Positions 28,507-38,642 are shown, counted from the first letter of the stretch. The stretch: 64,000 nt of DNA from Zygosaccharomyces rouxii (GCF_000026365.1 NC_012995.1:1366501-1430500), one strand, 5' to 3'. Translations and numbers: made by a program. The notes: a model not told the origin generated them from the letters alone.

Positions 28507-30297
28507 CTAGATACTATCTACAATCTCCTTGTTTTCTTCTACAGCTTGAGTATCGGTACTAATTGACTTTTTATGGTTATCCAGATATGATTCTCTATGA
28601 AAAATAAAATATACCATCACGGCAATTAATCCAGTGGTAATGGTGTATGCAAATCTTTGTTGTATTCGTAGTTCTTTCTCTAGGTTCGCAAGTTTAATGG
28701 TATTTTGTGTGGTGAATTGATCGTTATTAAGTTTTTGTTCTTCCAGTATTCGTATTGATTGGTCCTTCAATTGATTTGCGAAAACCCTCAGTACGTTTAA
28801 ATTTTCCATTATTGTTTGATTGAAAATGGATACCAAATTGTCGAAGTTAAAAAATTGAGTTCTTTCCATCTGTTCAAAGGATTCAGCCAGTAGTTTGCTT
28901 TGTTCTTCAATGTATAGTACAGTCAAATTTGCATTACTCTCTAACGTGGTTAAACGTTTCATGATGTTTTTAAATATAGATTCCTCTGTGGAAAAAGCTG
29001 GCGATGGAGAGAAAGTTGAACTGTTATTCTTATTCTTAGGCAAACAATGAGACCTGTTTAATTCTTTCAAAAATTCTTCAAACTTGAGTGGAACCAATTT
29101 CGATTGACAATTTGAGAAAGTTTCTGGTAAATCAGGCAGATAAGTAATATTGTCAGGATCAATCGAAGGCCATGAGTTACATTTTTCTATAATCTCATTT
29201 ATGCATTGCTCACTAGTATCATCCTCGGGTTCTTCCACTTCTTGTGAATTTTCTTGGTTAGAAGGTAATTCCTGAGTATTTTCCATCTTAAACTCGTCCA
29301 TCATTGTCTTACCATGAACTCTTACTAGAGACACGGGACAGTAAAATTCCTTATCATGGTGAGTAAGTATTTCAATTCTTAAATATCTAGCCCAAATCTG
29401 GGGATTTTGTATTGGGAAACTTTGTAAATTTCTTGAATTCTCCGCGTCAAATTCACCAAGTACTCTCCAACCATTTTTAGCCACCGGATACAAATCTGAT
29501 ACTGAAAGCCTAATTCTACTGAATGTCGACGAGAAAAATTCGAAATTGGCAAGAGCAACTTCTTCCACTAAAATATCTTGACACAACTCAATAATTATGA
29601 ATTTGTTAGGAGCCGAACAGGGGTTCAACAGATACTTATCTTTATTCTCGGTAAGAATCGAAGTAGCTCCAGAAGCCTCTGAGTTTGTCTTAACAATAGT
29701 AGCGGCACAGTCCAGAGATGCAAAGTTGAATTTATGATTGTAAACTTTTCCTTCTGGTTCAGATTCCTGTTTGTCTTTAATAGCATCAGTCGTAGAAAAA
29801 ACAGAAAGTTCAATTTCCATATCATCTCCAAGCGGTTCTGACTCGAGCGACTCCATTTGTTCCTTAGCCTTCGATCTTTGTTGTTCTTGTATAACTTCTT
29901 GATTTATCTTTGCTAATCTCCATTCGTTGAACGAAAGAAAGGTCTGATTGGACGTATCAGTTCCTTGTTTTAAATCTGCTGCATTAGGGCCAAATGACTT
30001 GACAGCTTGTTGTTGCATAAGCATAGAAGTTCTGTCATTATTACTGCTAAAACTCTTACTACCGCCTCTACTAGAGCTGGATAATGTAACATTTTTGGAT
30101 GTGGAAGGCGTTTCCCAACCAATTTTTGAGCTCAAAGTACTAAAATCCTCGTTTAAAGATTTTGGTGACTGACATGAACTTCCACTAGACTGAGTCTCAT
30201 TCACAATTACCGATGATGAGGCACTATAATTGTCTTCACAGCAAATTAAGATCCCACTATATGCCAGGATCACCAAGAAATTCCAAAGTAACCACAT
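28507..30297 (-). CDS. SLP1: SUN-domain ER membrane protein Slp1
   Basis: This 596-residue protein matches the SUN-like family of S. cerevisiae Slp1 (YOR154W, 587 residues), which forms an ER complex with Emp65 and protects folding membrane proteins. A signal peptide occupies residues 1 to about 21. The SUN-like domain spans about 194-329 and includes KNGWRVLGEF, QIWARYLRIEIL and FYCPVSLVRVHGKTMMDEF. A coiled coil covers about 440-540, and a membrane helix at about 547-567 is followed by a short tail. The start is the ATG at 30295-30297; the two codons before it begin with GTG. It converges on the cyclin gene. Confidence 0.92.
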   Translation of the reverse strand: MWLLWNFLVILAYSGILICCEDNYSASSSVIVNETQSSGSSCQSPKSLNEDFSTLSSKIGWETPSTSKNVTLSSSSRGGSKSFSSNNDRTSMLMQQQAVKSFGPNAADLKQGTDTSNQTFLSFNEWRLAKINQEVIQEQQRSKAKEQMESLESEPLGDDMEIELSVFSTTDAIKDKQESEPEGKVYNHKFNFASLDCAATIVKTNSEASGATSILTENKDKYLLNPCSAPNKFIIIELCQDILVEEVALANFEFFSSTFSRIRLSVSDLYPVAKNGWRVLGEFDAENSRNLQSFPIQNPQIWARYLRIEILTHHDKEFYCPVSLVRVHGKTMMDEFKMENTQELPSNQENSQEVEEPEDDTSEQCINEIIEKCNSWPSIDPDNITYLPDLPETFSNCQSKLVPLKFEEFLKELNRSHCLPKNKNNSSTFSPSPAFSTEESIFKNIMKRLTTLESNANLTVLYIEEQSKLLAESFEQMERTQFFNFDNLVSIFNQTIMENLNVLRVFANQLKDQSIRILEEQKLNNDQFTTQNTIKLANLEKELRIQQRFAYTITTGLIAVMVYFIFHRESYLDNHKKSISTDTQAVEENKEIVDSI

Positions 30298-30597
30298 TGT
30301 CACTCATCACAACTGAAAGTAGCAATTATAACACAAGCAGGTCAAAATAACAAAATTGACTTCGATAGTCTTAGTTTTTACAATAATAGTGTCATGAAGA
30401 CTTTGTTCATAACACATTACTTGATCATCAACTTACTTGATCAGCAACAATGATTCGACTTACGACAAACCATTACACGTGATTCATATAGAACAGAGTG
30501 ATTGTAGAGATAAAATATAAGATGCGATCATTTCTAAATGCTAGTATTATTACACTTTTTTTTTTATTATTATTTCTCCTAAGATTATATTTCATGG
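30298..30597. other. TAF2 3' flank and SLP1 promoter
   Basis: This 300-bp spacer contains short T-rich runs near the TAF2 stop and a repeated ACTTGATCA-type word at about 30419-30441. No gene or RNA is visible. Confidence 0.5.
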
Positions 30598-33500
30598 CTA
30601 TTGTCCTTCTGGCGGCTGAGGCTGTTCTAGTTGATCTTCCTTTTTTGGTATTTTTAATTTTAAAGTGAAAGATCTACTATTAGCTTTCAAAATTTGTACG
30701 TTTTGACTAAATGGAGCAGACGAGATATCGACTCTTTTTTTAGCTGTTGAAATTCTAGCGAATCTCAATGGTAAAAGTCCTATTTTATCAACATTACCCT
30801 TGGTCTGTTTGGACTTACGGGTAGTGGTACTTTCGGGCTTTTCAGGTTTTTCAGGTTTTTCAGACTTTTTAGATTTAGCAGATGCTTTTGTCAGATTAAT
30901 CTTAACTTTGTTAGCAGGTGGTGGTTGAACTGGTTGCACTGGTTGTACTGGTAGTGTCGGTTGCACTGGTGGTGCTGGTGGTGCTGGTGATGCCGGAGCG
31001 ACTGGCGCGGCTGCCGGCGCTGCGGCTGAAGCCGATGCTGATTTAGCATTCATTGTAATGCTTGGCTTGGAGACCAGTTTTATTTTTGGGGGTAAATGAA
31101 CCTTTAGAAGAGCTTCCCTCTTGATGACCACCTTGTTATCACCCAAACAGCGGGCAACAAGCCGCTTATCTCTTGGAATAGGCAAAACGACATTAAAGCT
31201 ATCGATCAATGAATACATGATTCTTGTAATGTCAAACAACCTTTTCTTCTGGTAGAGACTCGTTACCGGAACGTGCAAAACACTCCACAAAATAGTCTTC
31301 AGAGGTTGATAGTCTCTGAATTGTTTTTTCAACAAAGTGAGCAATCCTCTAATACTTGACCTCATCTTCTGTTGTCTGCGCTCATTAATTTCAGATTCAG
31401 GATTCTCAGTAATGAGAACAGTATCCTCATTTGTATCATCTATGGAGAGGCTCTCGGGATTGATTTGTTTTGCTATAGAGTTGAGGTCATCATCCAATTT
31501 TAGCTGCAAGCCTTCGGTGGCAACGAAATTCAAACTAGTAACGAACACATCCACCAACTTTTCCTTGACATACACATCTGGCGTATAACAGAGAGCTAAG
31601 AAAAAATACTTCAGAGCCTCCTTGTTCTTCAACCCACCTTCTAACAAAAGTATCTTAAATGCCAGCAGAGTAATATCTTGAAGGCCTTCTCTATATCTTG
31701 GAATACCATTGTCTAAGGTCAAGCTTATCTCACATAGGGTCTGCTCTAAGACCTCATTTAAATCATCAAATTTGTATAATCCTTCAGTGTTGAGTTTCAA
31801 CTTCTCTGCCATTAGCTTTCTTCTGACAAGCAGCTGGTAAGTGGGCATCCAATCATCTAGATTGGCATACCTGTGTAGTTGATCCAGTACCTTATTTAAA
31901 AATTCTTGGTCCTTTTTATTGCTGATACAGCAGTCAACTGCAGCCTCTATCAAACTGCATAGGTAATGCGTGTCATCATAAAGATTTTCTGAATTTTCAT
32001 TGTAAGTGAGGATATCCAAAACAAATTGTTTGACAAAATGTGGGCACTCATTTCTCTCGTTTCTAACTAAGGCCAAAAATTTGGGGATATTTTTTTGCAA
32101 GAAATATTCTTGGAAACTCGTAAAATCATTATTCAATGGAATACTGGATCCTTCGTAACAGAACAAATTTTGGAAAATCTTGATAAGGTGCATTGCACCT
32201 CCCGTAAAATGGGCTGGGTCGTGGTCTTTCATTGTATACCTAGCCAGGGCTTTACAGGCCTCCAATCTTACACCGTAGAAGTATCTTTTATCCATGGCGG
32301 TTCTAGTTAAAATGGAGGAGTATATTTGAGAATTATTCGGAGAATGAATGATAACATCTTCAAAATACTTGATACTCTCGACTTGAGCCTCCACATCGCT
32401 ATCCTGCTGTAGCTGTGAAGTGAACATATAATCAGGTTGGTTCACATAGATTTTACAAATCCATTCGAAATCAGAATCTATTCTTATCCATTCAAATGCC
32501 TCATTCTGCCTTTGTGCTTCATTTCCATCCGTAGTAACAATAGCGTCCGTCAGGTCCCAATCTTTACAGTCCTTTGGACTACTCAAAACAGTTCCTAATC
32601 TCTGAATAGCGCTGTTATCAATTTTTTCTTCTTGGAACTCCAAATCTTCTTCCAAATCCGGAGAAGCAGCTTTATTAGAAGGTCTCCCCACATTTATCTT
32701 TCTATTTCTCAATCTTCTGTACTTTGTGTTGTACTGGATATCGAGTTTGGTGAAAACGTCCTTTAACTCTACTATGTGTTCATAAGGTGTACCATCTGCT
32801 TCGTGGATTCTTATAGTCATGGAACCAGTAAAAAATGGCGTCATTGCTCTGACGGGATGTTGTAAGTGATTCAATGCACTTGAACAGAAGCCTTCTTTAC
32901 CCACAATTTTATCTTGTGACAGTTCTTGGTCCTGACATTGCCTAATACCCATTTCAACCATCATCCTTTTTTTATTGAATCTTTGCGTTACTCTAAAGAT
33001 TGGAACACCAGAACCATAGATCCATTGTTGGAAGAAGCTTTCCAATTTGTTTTTATTTACACGTTCACACACGTACTGAAAATGTGACGATGAAAGTGAG
33101 TTATTCGGCAGGTCTCCAGACATAGCCTGTAAGAATATCTTAGGGAGAATACGTGACATTCCGAAAGAACGCTCCGTTTTTGTCATTCTGCGATCCAAAA
33201 TGTATAATACCATGGGGGCTTTTAGCTTGATGAACTCCAGATCTTTGCTCGTTCTCGAAATGGGCATTGAAGCAGTGGTGAATGTAGCCCCAATAGGTGG
33301 CTTTTCCCAATCCTGTTCAACGATTGCTTCACTGTTCATTTTTAGTCGATATTTGAATTCATTGTTCCCCAGAATTTTTCTCAAAAATTGGAATACCATG
33401 TAACCTGCCATTCCTAAACAGCACCATATATCATTTATTTCCATTGGTGTGATATTCACTGCCGCCCACTGGACTGCTAGAGACCAAGCCAATTCATTTG

Positions 33501-35034
33501 TTGTCGGCAGCATAGAGTCTATAACTTCCGGTGGATACAATAACCTTGTGTTACAAAGCGTCAAGCTTGCAAAATCCATTGTGGAGCAGACTAATGTGGG
33601 GAGAAATAAAATCGAATAGGAAGTGAATGGATAAGAACCAAATTCCTTGGCATAAAAATCCATAATCTTTTGACAGACTATTGTAGTGTTCAAAACTGTC
33701 TTCTCATCCACGTCTTGTGTAGGTAACGTGTAAATCCTTATTGGAATAACATCATTATTTTCGATATCATCAATAATATCATTGTTATCTGCTTGACTGG
33801 CTTTTTTTGCTTCGTAATTTTCATCTGGATCTTCATCCAATGCGTCTTCTCTAGATTGTAGAGAAGGAAGAGCCCATACATCGAAGGCTCCCACGGCCCA
33901 GCCGATATGATGAGGAGCCACTGGGTTAAATATCTGGAAGGAGAACAGACGTTTGGACATATCTGTGGGGTGAGCACCTTCTTTCATGGTAGAGAATTCG
34001 GAACAACACACCTGAATATCTCTGTTAAGCGGATTACTCTCGTCCTCTTCCGCGATATCATAATCATCTTCTTCATCTTCATCGTGGTGGGAATCCTTTT
34101 GCTCCTTATTATCCTGTTTTGTATCCGCCTGTTCTGTAGTGGAATCCTGACCATCAGTATTTTCCTTAGGCTGTTCCTCCCGATGAGTTTCTTCTTCCTT
34201 GCCCGTATCATCCGCCTCATGTACTTGTTTCTCTGTCTTCTTTTTCTTTCCATCAAGTTCTAACTGCCCAATAACTTTCGAAGTACCAATATCTCTAACT
34301 TTCCTTGGAACGCTAATTTCAATTTCCCAAGTGCACTTTTCATCAAGCATATTGACACATGGCATCCAAGATGATGCAGTAGCTGCAAGCTCAGCGTTCG
34401 TTGTATATGCATTCCACAGATGGGGTTGGTTTTCTGCAACTGTGTCGAACCGAAGACCTGTCGTAGGATTGCTTAATTCATACTCAATCTTTATACTTAT
34501 TGGGGAGAATACTGCATCTTGAGAAGCTGGTGTGCCCTTAATTGAAGGAGTAATAGGAGTGTAATTAGTCAAGGAATTGGCATCCTGTAATGATATCTTG
34601 ATAGATGAGGGAATCTTTATAATAAGCTGCGATTTAGTACGATCCTCAGGATGTTCGTTTAAATCTGCGAATTTTGCTCTTAAAAAATGGGATTGTTCCA
34701 CAGAATTGAATTGGTACAGCGGATCTTTTCCAGATTGCGTGTATCGTTGTGCATAACTTCTAAAAGGATCATCATGTATGTAGTTGTCACACCTTCGATT
34801 TTCCACCAATACGTCTTTAACCTTAATTCCTTTACAGTCCAATGTAATATACGCTAAGTTTTGAACTAACGGTATCAGGATGATATCTGCAATTCCCTTA
34901 ACATTATGACAGGAAAGGTCAACATCTAATGACAGTCGCTGATGGGCAATTTTAAAATTGCGGAAGGGCTGGGGTTCCGATAGAAGAGGCGTCACCTGGC
35001 TACTTCTAGGAGTTGCAGCCTTGGGGAAAGACAT
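30598..35034 (-). CDS. TAF2: TFIID subunit Taf2 (Tsm1)
   Basis: This 1478-residue protein is the large TFIID subunit that helps recognise core promoters during RNA polymerase II initiation. It has the M1-aminopeptidase fold (FKIAHQRLSLDVDLSCHNVKG at the front, LVCSTMDFASLTLCNTRLLY in the middle). The zinc-binding HExxH is replaced by NELAWSLAVQW, as expected for a non-enzymatic family member. An acidic low-complexity insert rich in Glu, Asp and Lys covers about residues 265-340. The tail has Ala/Pro/Val-rich repeats and lysine-rich KPEKPEKPE units and makes the protein longer than S. cerevisiae Taf2 (1407). The ATG at 35032-35034 begins the conserved start. Confidence 0.95.
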   Translation of the reverse strand: MSFPKAATPRSSQVTPLLSEPQPFRNFKIAHQRLSLDVDLSCHNVKGIADIILIPLVQNLAYITLDCKGIKVKDVLVENRRCDNYIHDDPFRSYAQRYTQSGKDPLYQFNSVEQSHFLRAKFADLNEHPEDRTKSQLIIKIPSSIKISLQDANSLTNYTPITPSIKGTPASQDAVFSPISIKIEYELSNPTTGLRFDTVAENQPHLWNAYTTNAELAATASSWMPCVNMLDEKCTWEIEISVPRKVRDIGTSKVIGQLELDGKKKKTEKQVHEADDTGKEEETHREEQPKENTDGQDSTTEQADTKQDNKEQKDSHHDEDEEDDYDIAEEDESNPLNRDIQVCCSEFSTMKEGAHPTDMSKRLFSFQIFNPVAPHHIGWAVGAFDVWALPSLQSREDALDEDPDENYEAKKASQADNNDIIDDIENNDVIPIRIYTLPTQDVDEKTVLNTTIVCQKIMDFYAKEFGSYPFTSYSILFLPTLVCSTMDFASLTLCNTRLLYPPEVIDSMLPTTNELAWSLAVQWAAVNITPMEINDIWCCLGMAGYMVFQFLRKILGNNEFKYRLKMNSEAIVEQDWEKPPIGATFTTASMPISRTSKDLEFIKLKAPMVLYILDRRMTKTERSFGMSRILPKIFLQAMSGDLPNNSLSSSHFQYVCERVNKNKLESFFQQWIYGSGVPIFRVTQRFNKKRMMVEMGIRQCQDQELSQDKIVGKEGFCSSALNHLQHPVRAMTPFFTGSMTIRIHEADGTPYEHIVELKDVFTKLDIQYNTKYRRLRNRKINVGRPSNKAASPDLEEDLEFQEEKIDNSAIQRLGTVLSSPKDCKDWDLTDAIVTTDGNEAQRQNEAFEWIRIDSDFEWICKIYVNQPDYMFTSQLQQDSDVEAQVESIKYFEDVIIHSPNNSQIYSSILTRTAMDKRYFYGVRLEACKALARYTMKDHDPAHFTGGAMHLIKIFQNLFCYEGSSIPLNNDFTSFQEYFLQKNIPKFLALVRNERNECPHFVKQFVLDILTYNENSENLYDDTHYLCSLIEAAVDCCISNKKDQEFLNKVLDQLHRYANLDDWMPTYQLLVRRKLMAEKLKLNTEGLYKFDDLNEVLEQTLCEISLTLDNGIPRYREGLQDITLLAFKILLLEGGLKNKEALKYFFLALCYTPDVYVKEKLVDVFVTSLNFVATEGLQLKLDDDLNSIAKQINPESLSIDDTNEDTVLITENPESEINERRQQKMRSSIRGLLTLLKKQFRDYQPLKTILWSVLHVPVTSLYQKKRLFDITRIMYSLIDSFNVVLPIPRDKRLVARCLGDNKVVIKREALLKVHLPPKIKLVSKPSITMNAKSASASAAAPAAAPVAPASPAPPAPPVQPTLPVQPVQPVQPPPANKVKINLTKASAKSKKSEKPEKPEKPESTTTRKSKQTKGNVDKIGLLPLRFARISTAKKRVDISSAPFSQNVQILKANSRSFTLKLKIPKKEDQLEQPQPPEGQ

Positions 35035-35554
35035 CCTATCTCGTTAAGGACGCTCTATACGCTCTAGCAACCTTTATAGAAGATCTAACGGCGGTTTAAA
35101 GGTTCCTGCCGATACAATAACAATGCAATTGCATGTCATTTGGTGCTTGTTGGCCATCGGAGATGGACGTCGCTTGCCATCGTAATACCAACTTTTTTTT
35201 CAAAGGGAGAGCCACCTCGTATTAGGTGATGATAATAAACTATTGAATATTTAAAATATAATAACATTGAAATATTCGAGTATTTCAAAACTGTCCATAA
35301 AACTGGATTCAAATTTACAAATGAAGTTCTAAGCCGTTCTCAAGAACTGAGCTTGGCAGGATTGCTCTCTTGTATTTTTTCGATCAAAATTTGTTAATTT
35401 CTTGTCAATATTCGTCAAGACTTTTCTTTAGCAATTGTTATTAACTCGTACGTACTTCTACTTATTTGGTGTTTTACTCTCATTACTTCTAGGCAATCCA
35501 TGCTGCTTTCTAAGAAATTATTCTCATCGATATCCTTTTTAATGCCCTTCCAGA
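35035..35554. other. TAF2 promoter and OYE-like 3' flank with a possible decayed coding end
   Basis: This 520-bp spacer is AT-rich. On the - strand, bases 35555-35502 read in a shifted frame as KGI..KDIDENNF.ESS, resembling the usual OYE carboxyl end (KGLPLNKYDRDTFY). This suggests the neighbouring OYE-like frame once continued here. The match is short and made by eye. Confidence 0.4.
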
Positions 35555-36568
35555 TTAGCTACGATTCAATGTCGTAGATAAGAAAAACCTACCATCAGAA
35601 ACCAAAGTACGGTCATTTTTGGCCATATCTTCCAATACTTCTGGATGCAACGTAGGATATGAAGATAAATTACCCGCGCGGATCACGGGACCCCTCCATA
35701 TCGAGTATATAAGACTGCCGGCACCTTGGTTGGGTCCGATTTGACCTTCTGGTGGTAGTGAACCGCTTACCGGTTCTTCTAAATGGACGTATGCCAAACG
35801 ATTACCATCTTGAGAGCTTCTTTCCAATTCCCCAAGTATATATGCATATTGGGCCACGCTAAGAAAATGTGACGAACTGGCATAGGGCGAAAAAGATATA
35901 CCAACTCTTTCAACTCCGATAGTATTCGCGAGCGCCTCTACCACCCGTAGCGTAAGCCTAGCCCTGTTACCGATGGACCCGCCGTAGTCGTCTGCCCTAG
36001 TGTTCGATTGAGGATCTAGGAATTGGTTCAAAAGGGAGCCATTGACATGATGTATTTCAACACCATCAGCACCAGCTAGTATACAATTCTGAGCCGCTTG
36101 CACGTAATCCCTCACAAACTGATCGACAAATTCTTGGTTAGAAGGATCAGTCCCCTGAAGACCACTATCGGTACCATTTGCATTCAAAGAAACTCTACCA
36201 AAAGATTCAGCTAAATCGTTAGCATCTGCAGGACTGCCCCAATTAGCCAATTGAACAAATACGTAGGAATTGTTCATGTGGATTTGTTCGAATATTTGTC
36301 TCCAGAATTCCATCTCTTGCGGTGTCCATGCTTTGACGACCTCGCCATTATTAGGGGGTGACAGCAACGTAGACTCAACAATGACTAATGTTCCTGGTGT
36401 CTGAGATTTAATGCCATAATACTCTGGGAGCGATTCCAGCTGAAGGGGCATGGAATCAATGGTACTCATCCTTGACAAAGGTGGCATCACAGCACGATGC
36501 AAAGGTCTAACATGACCTACTTGAATGGGATTAAAGATATTCGGGTCTCGTAAATCGAAAGACGACAT
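35555..36568 (-). CDS. Old Yellow Enzyme-like protein with damaged active-site residues
   Basis: This 337-residue protein belongs to the OYE family of FMN-dependent NADPH:enone reductases, which usually have about 400 residues. Family blocks are clear: HRAVMPPLSRM, YVQAAQNCILAGADGVEIH, NQFLDPQSNTRADDYGGSIGNRARLTL and WRGPVIRAGN. Key sites differ. The substrate-anchoring pair His173/Asn176 is kept, but the proton-donor Tyr (196 in OYE1) is Ser178, the FMN-contacting Arg (243) is Ser225, the flavin-tuning Thr (37) is Ser32 and Trp116 is Ala. The last ~50 residues are missing, and a frame-shifted remnant may lie just downstream. The loop after VFVQL is also shorter. It may be a decaying paralogue or a flavin-free protein with a new role. 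GOR1 is divergent from it. Confidence 0.85.
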   Translation of the reverse strand: MSSFDLRDPNIFNPIQVGHVRPLHRAVMPPLSRMSTIDSMPLQLESLPEYYGIKSQTPGTLVIVESTLLSPPNNGEVVKAWTPQEMEFWRQIFEQIHMNNSYVFVQLANWGSPADANDLAESFGRVSLNANGTDSGLQGTDPSNQEFVDQFVRDYVQAAQNCILAGADGVEIHHVNGSLLNQFLDPQSNTRADDYGGSIGNRARLTLRVVEALANTIGVERVGISFSPYASSSHFLSVAQYAYILGELERSSQDGNRLAYVHLEEPVSGSLPPEGQIGPNQGAGSLIYSIWRGPVIRAGNLSSYPTLHPEVLEDMAKNDRTLVSDGRFFLSTTLNRS

Positions 36569-37483
36569 GAAAAATGCTATTGGAACTAGTTATTTCGTCA
36601 GCACATTAAAGGTGTCTTCTTACGCTGCTCTGCTCTAAAGCGATTATAAATACTTGTGCGCAGTGCGGTGATCAGAACTGTAACTGCGATGCTAGCCACA
36701 CAATCAGGTCACCCCATGTCATTGCACATGGTATGTTATAATACAATTGATTTCTCGCAATGAGATGATCTACGTTCTATTGTCTTACATGTTTTAGATT
36801 TTCAAGAGATATAAGTCTATACGAGTAAACTCCTTAGTAGGACTAAGTTGATTCTATGCTAAACGTATTCTCTAGGCTTAACATTACCGCTAGCCAACCA
36901 TTAAATGTTGGGTAATTAAGGTTTCCTTGTTCTGCGAGGGATTCTAGCTTCCGTGTCCCCTTGCCCCTCTCCGTCGATCCTCCTCGTAGAGTCACGTGCG
37001 CTTTCCATACTTTCCCCCACTTTCCTCATTAATAACAACTTCCTAAGGAGGTATCTCTACCCTATCTGGAAATCCCCATAATTCTACTCTTGGCATAACA
37101 ATGAAAAAAAATAATAATAATAATAATAATAATAATAAGATTCATAGATCTACAGGGTACAGCTGGGTCATGCCGGATTTGACCAATAGCACCTTTAAGC
37201 TCACGGTTATTTTTCTATTCTCACATGCTCGCGGCCTTTCATAGTAACTAGGAGCATTGCCCTTTGTGTGCTTACCTCCGGTTGCAGCGGATTATCGCTG
37301 TCCTCCCTTCCTACCTTGCTAACCGTAAATGGTTTCTTAACGATCGAAAATCGAAGACGAGGGGCATGATAATTACTCAATTACACTGCAACCTTTTTTT
37401 CTAGGATATAAAGAGAGAAGTTGTCAAGGTGACTGATCGTCGACCAGAACATTTAAATTGGCAAATTAGAGCTGACTATTCAA
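36569..37483. promoter_or_regulatory. Divergent OYE-like/GOR1 spacer
   Basis: This 915-bp spacer has an inverted repeat CCATGT-N6-ACATGG (36714-36731), a dyad CTTAGT-N3-ACTAAG (36833-36847) and a CACGTG box at 36993-36998. The ATA microsatellite at 37110-37138 follows. The TTAGT/ACTAA half-sites of the second dyad recall the Yap1 target TTAGTAA, and Yap1 controls OYE genes in S. cerevisiae; the match is imperfect. A T-rich tract lies about 90 bp before GOR1. Confidence 0.5.
37110..37138 (+). repeat. AAT trinucleotide microsatellite
   Basis: About nine and a half perfect AAT units lie in the OYE-like/GOR1 spacer, right after a run of eight A. Confidence 0.9.
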
Positions 37484-38548
37484 ATGATTTTGAAACCACT
37501 TGTGTTAAGATTAGGACCCGTCGGATTTGCCAAAGAAGCATGGAAATCCCTCGAAAGAGTAGCCAATGTCGTTACACTAAATGAAGATGCTACGCGTGAG
37601 AGCTTTCTCAAGGAATTGAGAGATCCCAATGGTAAATTTTCTAAAGTAAGAGTTATTGCAAGAACTTTTGATAGTGTTGCTCAAACCGGTAAATTTGATA
37701 GAGAAATTGCAGAAGCCCTGCCATCATCAGTGGTTGGTGTGTGCCATTTAGGTGCCGGTTATGATCAGGTTGATACTACACCACTTAAGGAGAGACATAT
37801 CCAAGTGACACATGTCCCCGGTGTAGTTAACAATGCAACTGCTGATACTCATGTTTTCCTACTTTTGGGAGCGCTTCGTAATTTCAATGCTGGGATAAAG
37901 AGCTTAGAAAAGGGCGATTGGCCATCAAAGGGACATGCAGCAGGTGCTGAATGGGGTCATGACCCAGAGGGTCACGTCGTTGGTGTTTTGGGTCTTGGTG
38001 GTATTGGTGGAACCATCGTTGATAGGTTGAAACCATTTGGATTCAAAAAATTCATCTACCACAACAGACGTAGAATAGCACCAGAGTTGGAGAAGGGTTG
38101 TGAATACGTTTCCTTCGATGAATTGTTAAAGCAAGCTGATATTATTTCAATTAATATTCCATTAAACCCAAATACGAGACACACGATAAATGCAGAGGCA
38201 TTCTCAAAGATGAAGGATGGTGTCATTATTGTCAACACGGCTCGTGGTGGTGTTATTGACGAAAAGGCTTTGATTGAAGCGTTGAAATCAGGTAAAGTCA
38301 GTAACTTTGCAGCTGATGTGTTTGAACACGAGCCTGAGGTTCCGCAAGAATTGAAAGAAATGCCACAAGTATTGGCGATACCTCATATGGGGACAGCAAC
38401 TGTGGAAACCGCTAAGCACATGGAGGAATTCCATGTTAGCAACGTAGAATCCATCATTCGTACCGGTAAAGGTAGGGCTGTGGTTCCTGAAGTTATTGAT
38501 GAACCATGGTTAAAAGATTGTAAACCACTGATCAACGCACCTCTCTAA
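37484..38548 (+). CDS. GOR1: Glyoxylate reductase Gor1
   Basis: This 354-residue D-2-hydroxyacid dehydrogenase reduces glyoxylate to glycolate with NADPH. The Rossmann motif GLGGIGG is near residue 168; S. cerevisiae Gor1 has GLGRIG at this place. The catalytic set is intact: Arg254 in NTARGG, Glu283 in EHEPEV and His301 in PHMGT. Conserved blocks include VCHLGAGYDQVD, NATADTHVFLLLGALRNF and RLKPFGFKKFIYHNR. The length matches the S. cerevisiae enzyme (350). It lies between the OYE-like gene and the YCR043C-like gene, on which it converges across 94 bp. Confidence 0.95.
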   Translation: MILKPLVLRLGPVGFAKEAWKSLERVANVVTLNEDATRESFLKELRDPNGKFSKVRVIARTFDSVAQTGKFDREIAEALPSSVVGVCHLGAGYDQVDTTPLKERHIQVTHVPGVVNNATADTHVFLLLGALRNFNAGIKSLEKGDWPSKGHAAGAEWGHDPEGHVVGVLGLGGIGGTIVDRLKPFGFKKFIYHNRRRIAPELEKGCEYVSFDELLKQADIISINIPLNPNTRHTINAEAFSKMKDGVIIVNTARGGVIDEKALIEALKSGKVSNFAADVFEHEPEVPQELKEMPQVLAIPHMGTATVETAKHMEEFHVSNVESIIRTGKGRAVVPEVIDEPWLKDCKPLINAPL

Positions 38549-38642
38549 TCAATGGAAACGTCTAATTCAATACTTATTTTTAGTCCTTTTTTTGATGGTA
38601 TACGCTCTACAGATAGATACATATTTAACTTCAAGTTAAAAG

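Noticed and set aside
37101..37243. Short frame starting in the AAT microsatellite (Met-Lys-Lys then nine Asn).
   Set aside because: Fewer than 50 codons, driven by the repeat, with no recognisable protein and no supporting context.
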